DNA of 5,712 bases. Source: Campylobacteraceae bacterium. Lineage in GTDB: Bacteria; Campylobacterota; Campylobacteria; Campylobacterales; Sulfurovaceae. The stretch spans positions 1 to 5,712 of the forward strand of contig JALVEV010000012.1 in NCBI GenBank assembly GCA_027030605.1. Reading direction: 5' to 3'. The notes beneath the pieces are model-generated. The model did not search any database, was not told the DNA's origin, and saw nothing but the letters and a program-made list of their open reading frames with translations. Every line of letters starts with the position of its first letter. Position 1 is the stretch's first letter. Made by a program: the position numbers and the translations under genes. This document shows positions 5,396 through 5,712 of this stretch, in pieces.

Positions 5396-5712
5396 CAACC
5401 GTAACTCGAAGTGACTTAAACCGAGCCGTCATAATCAACTCATCAGCCTCATCTCCAAAAATAGCATTTATCTTAGAACGAGCATGGTGAAAAGTAATAA
5501 AGAGTGTTCTAGGTTTTACTTTTTTAGTATATTTTACATTAAGCACCGAAGTCTCACCATACTCTGTTTTTAAAATCACTTTATCACCAAATTTCCCCTC
5601 ATCTTCTACCGAAGCTAAAAGCGTATCTTCACTATGGTTATTATAAAGTTTTGCTGTCTGCTTAGTTTGAGCAGCGTTATTATAGTGTGCCAAAGTTCGC
5701 CCTGTAGTCAAA
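5385..5712 (-). CDS. Molybdopterin oxidoreductase, C-terminal end (5' part missing)
   Basis: Only the last 108 residues are in the window; the frame runs off the right edge, and the apparent TTG start at 5711 is an internal leucine codon. The fragment is the molybdopterin dinucleotide-binding domain (PF01568 type): LTTGRTLAHYNNAAQT at its start, a small barrel with FGDKVILKTEYGE, then FITFHHARSKIN and FKSLRVTVVP at the end. This matches the end of formate dehydrogenase alpha subunits and of assimilatory or periplasmic nitrate reductases, which bind bis-MGD molybdenum or tungsten. The substrate cannot be settled because the metal-ligand (Sec/Cys) and Fe-S regions are outside the window. The gene ends in TAG, 55 bases before the DUF3015 start on the same strand. 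Confidence 0.8.
   Translation of the reverse strand, partial: LTTGRTLAHYNNAAQTKQTAKLYNNHSEDTLLASVEDEGKFGDKVILKTEYGETSVLNVKYTKKVKPRTLFITFHHARSKINAIFGDEADELIMTARFKSLRVTVVPQ

Overview
The window is AT-rich DNA with short intergenic gaps, heavy A/T homopolymers and good TATAAT-type -10 boxes but no convincing -35 boxes. Together with the character of the proteins (DUF3015, DUF4153, a Fdh/Nar-like molybdopterin protein, PIN toxin modules), this suggests a Campylobacterota chromosome of the Sulfurimonas/Sulfurovum type. That placement is inference from composition and protein flavour, not from a marker gene.

Layout. Bases 2-967 (+) hold the 3' part of an alpha/beta hydrolase fused to C-terminal WG repeats; its start lies upstream of the window. 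Everything after that is on the minus strand, so the hydrolase converges on the next block across a 44-bp gap with no clear terminator. Bases 1012-1627 are a VapBC-type toxin-antitoxin pair: a Phd/YefM antitoxin followed by a PIN toxin that starts at TTG inside the antitoxin gene, with an 8-bp-arm palindrome over the promoter. Bases 1817-2619 are a second, unrelated PIN-type pair: a DUF3368 toxin preceded by an antitoxin that appears to combine a Phd-like N-terminus with a UPF0175 C-terminus. Bases 2698-5329 form a tight operon in the order (5' to 3') DUF3015-like secreted protein, DUF4153 multi-pass membrane protein, DUF2007 protein with a zinc ribbon; gaps are 10 and 12 bp. Bases 5385-5712 are the C-terminal end of a molybdopterin oxidoreductase whose remainder lies beyond the right edge.

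How they work together. The two toxin-antitoxin pairs are self-contained modules lying side by side, each with its own promoter, and form a small accessory island between housekeeping-type genes. The three-gene DUF operon links an exported protein, a membrane protein and a small cytosolic zinc-ribbon protein of unknown function; its spacing implies co-expression and possibly a shared envelope role. The least described items are this operon, the fused antitoxin and the hydrolase-WG fusion. No RNA genes, insertion sequences, CRISPR arrays or origins were seen, and no stretch over 300 bases lacks a gene.
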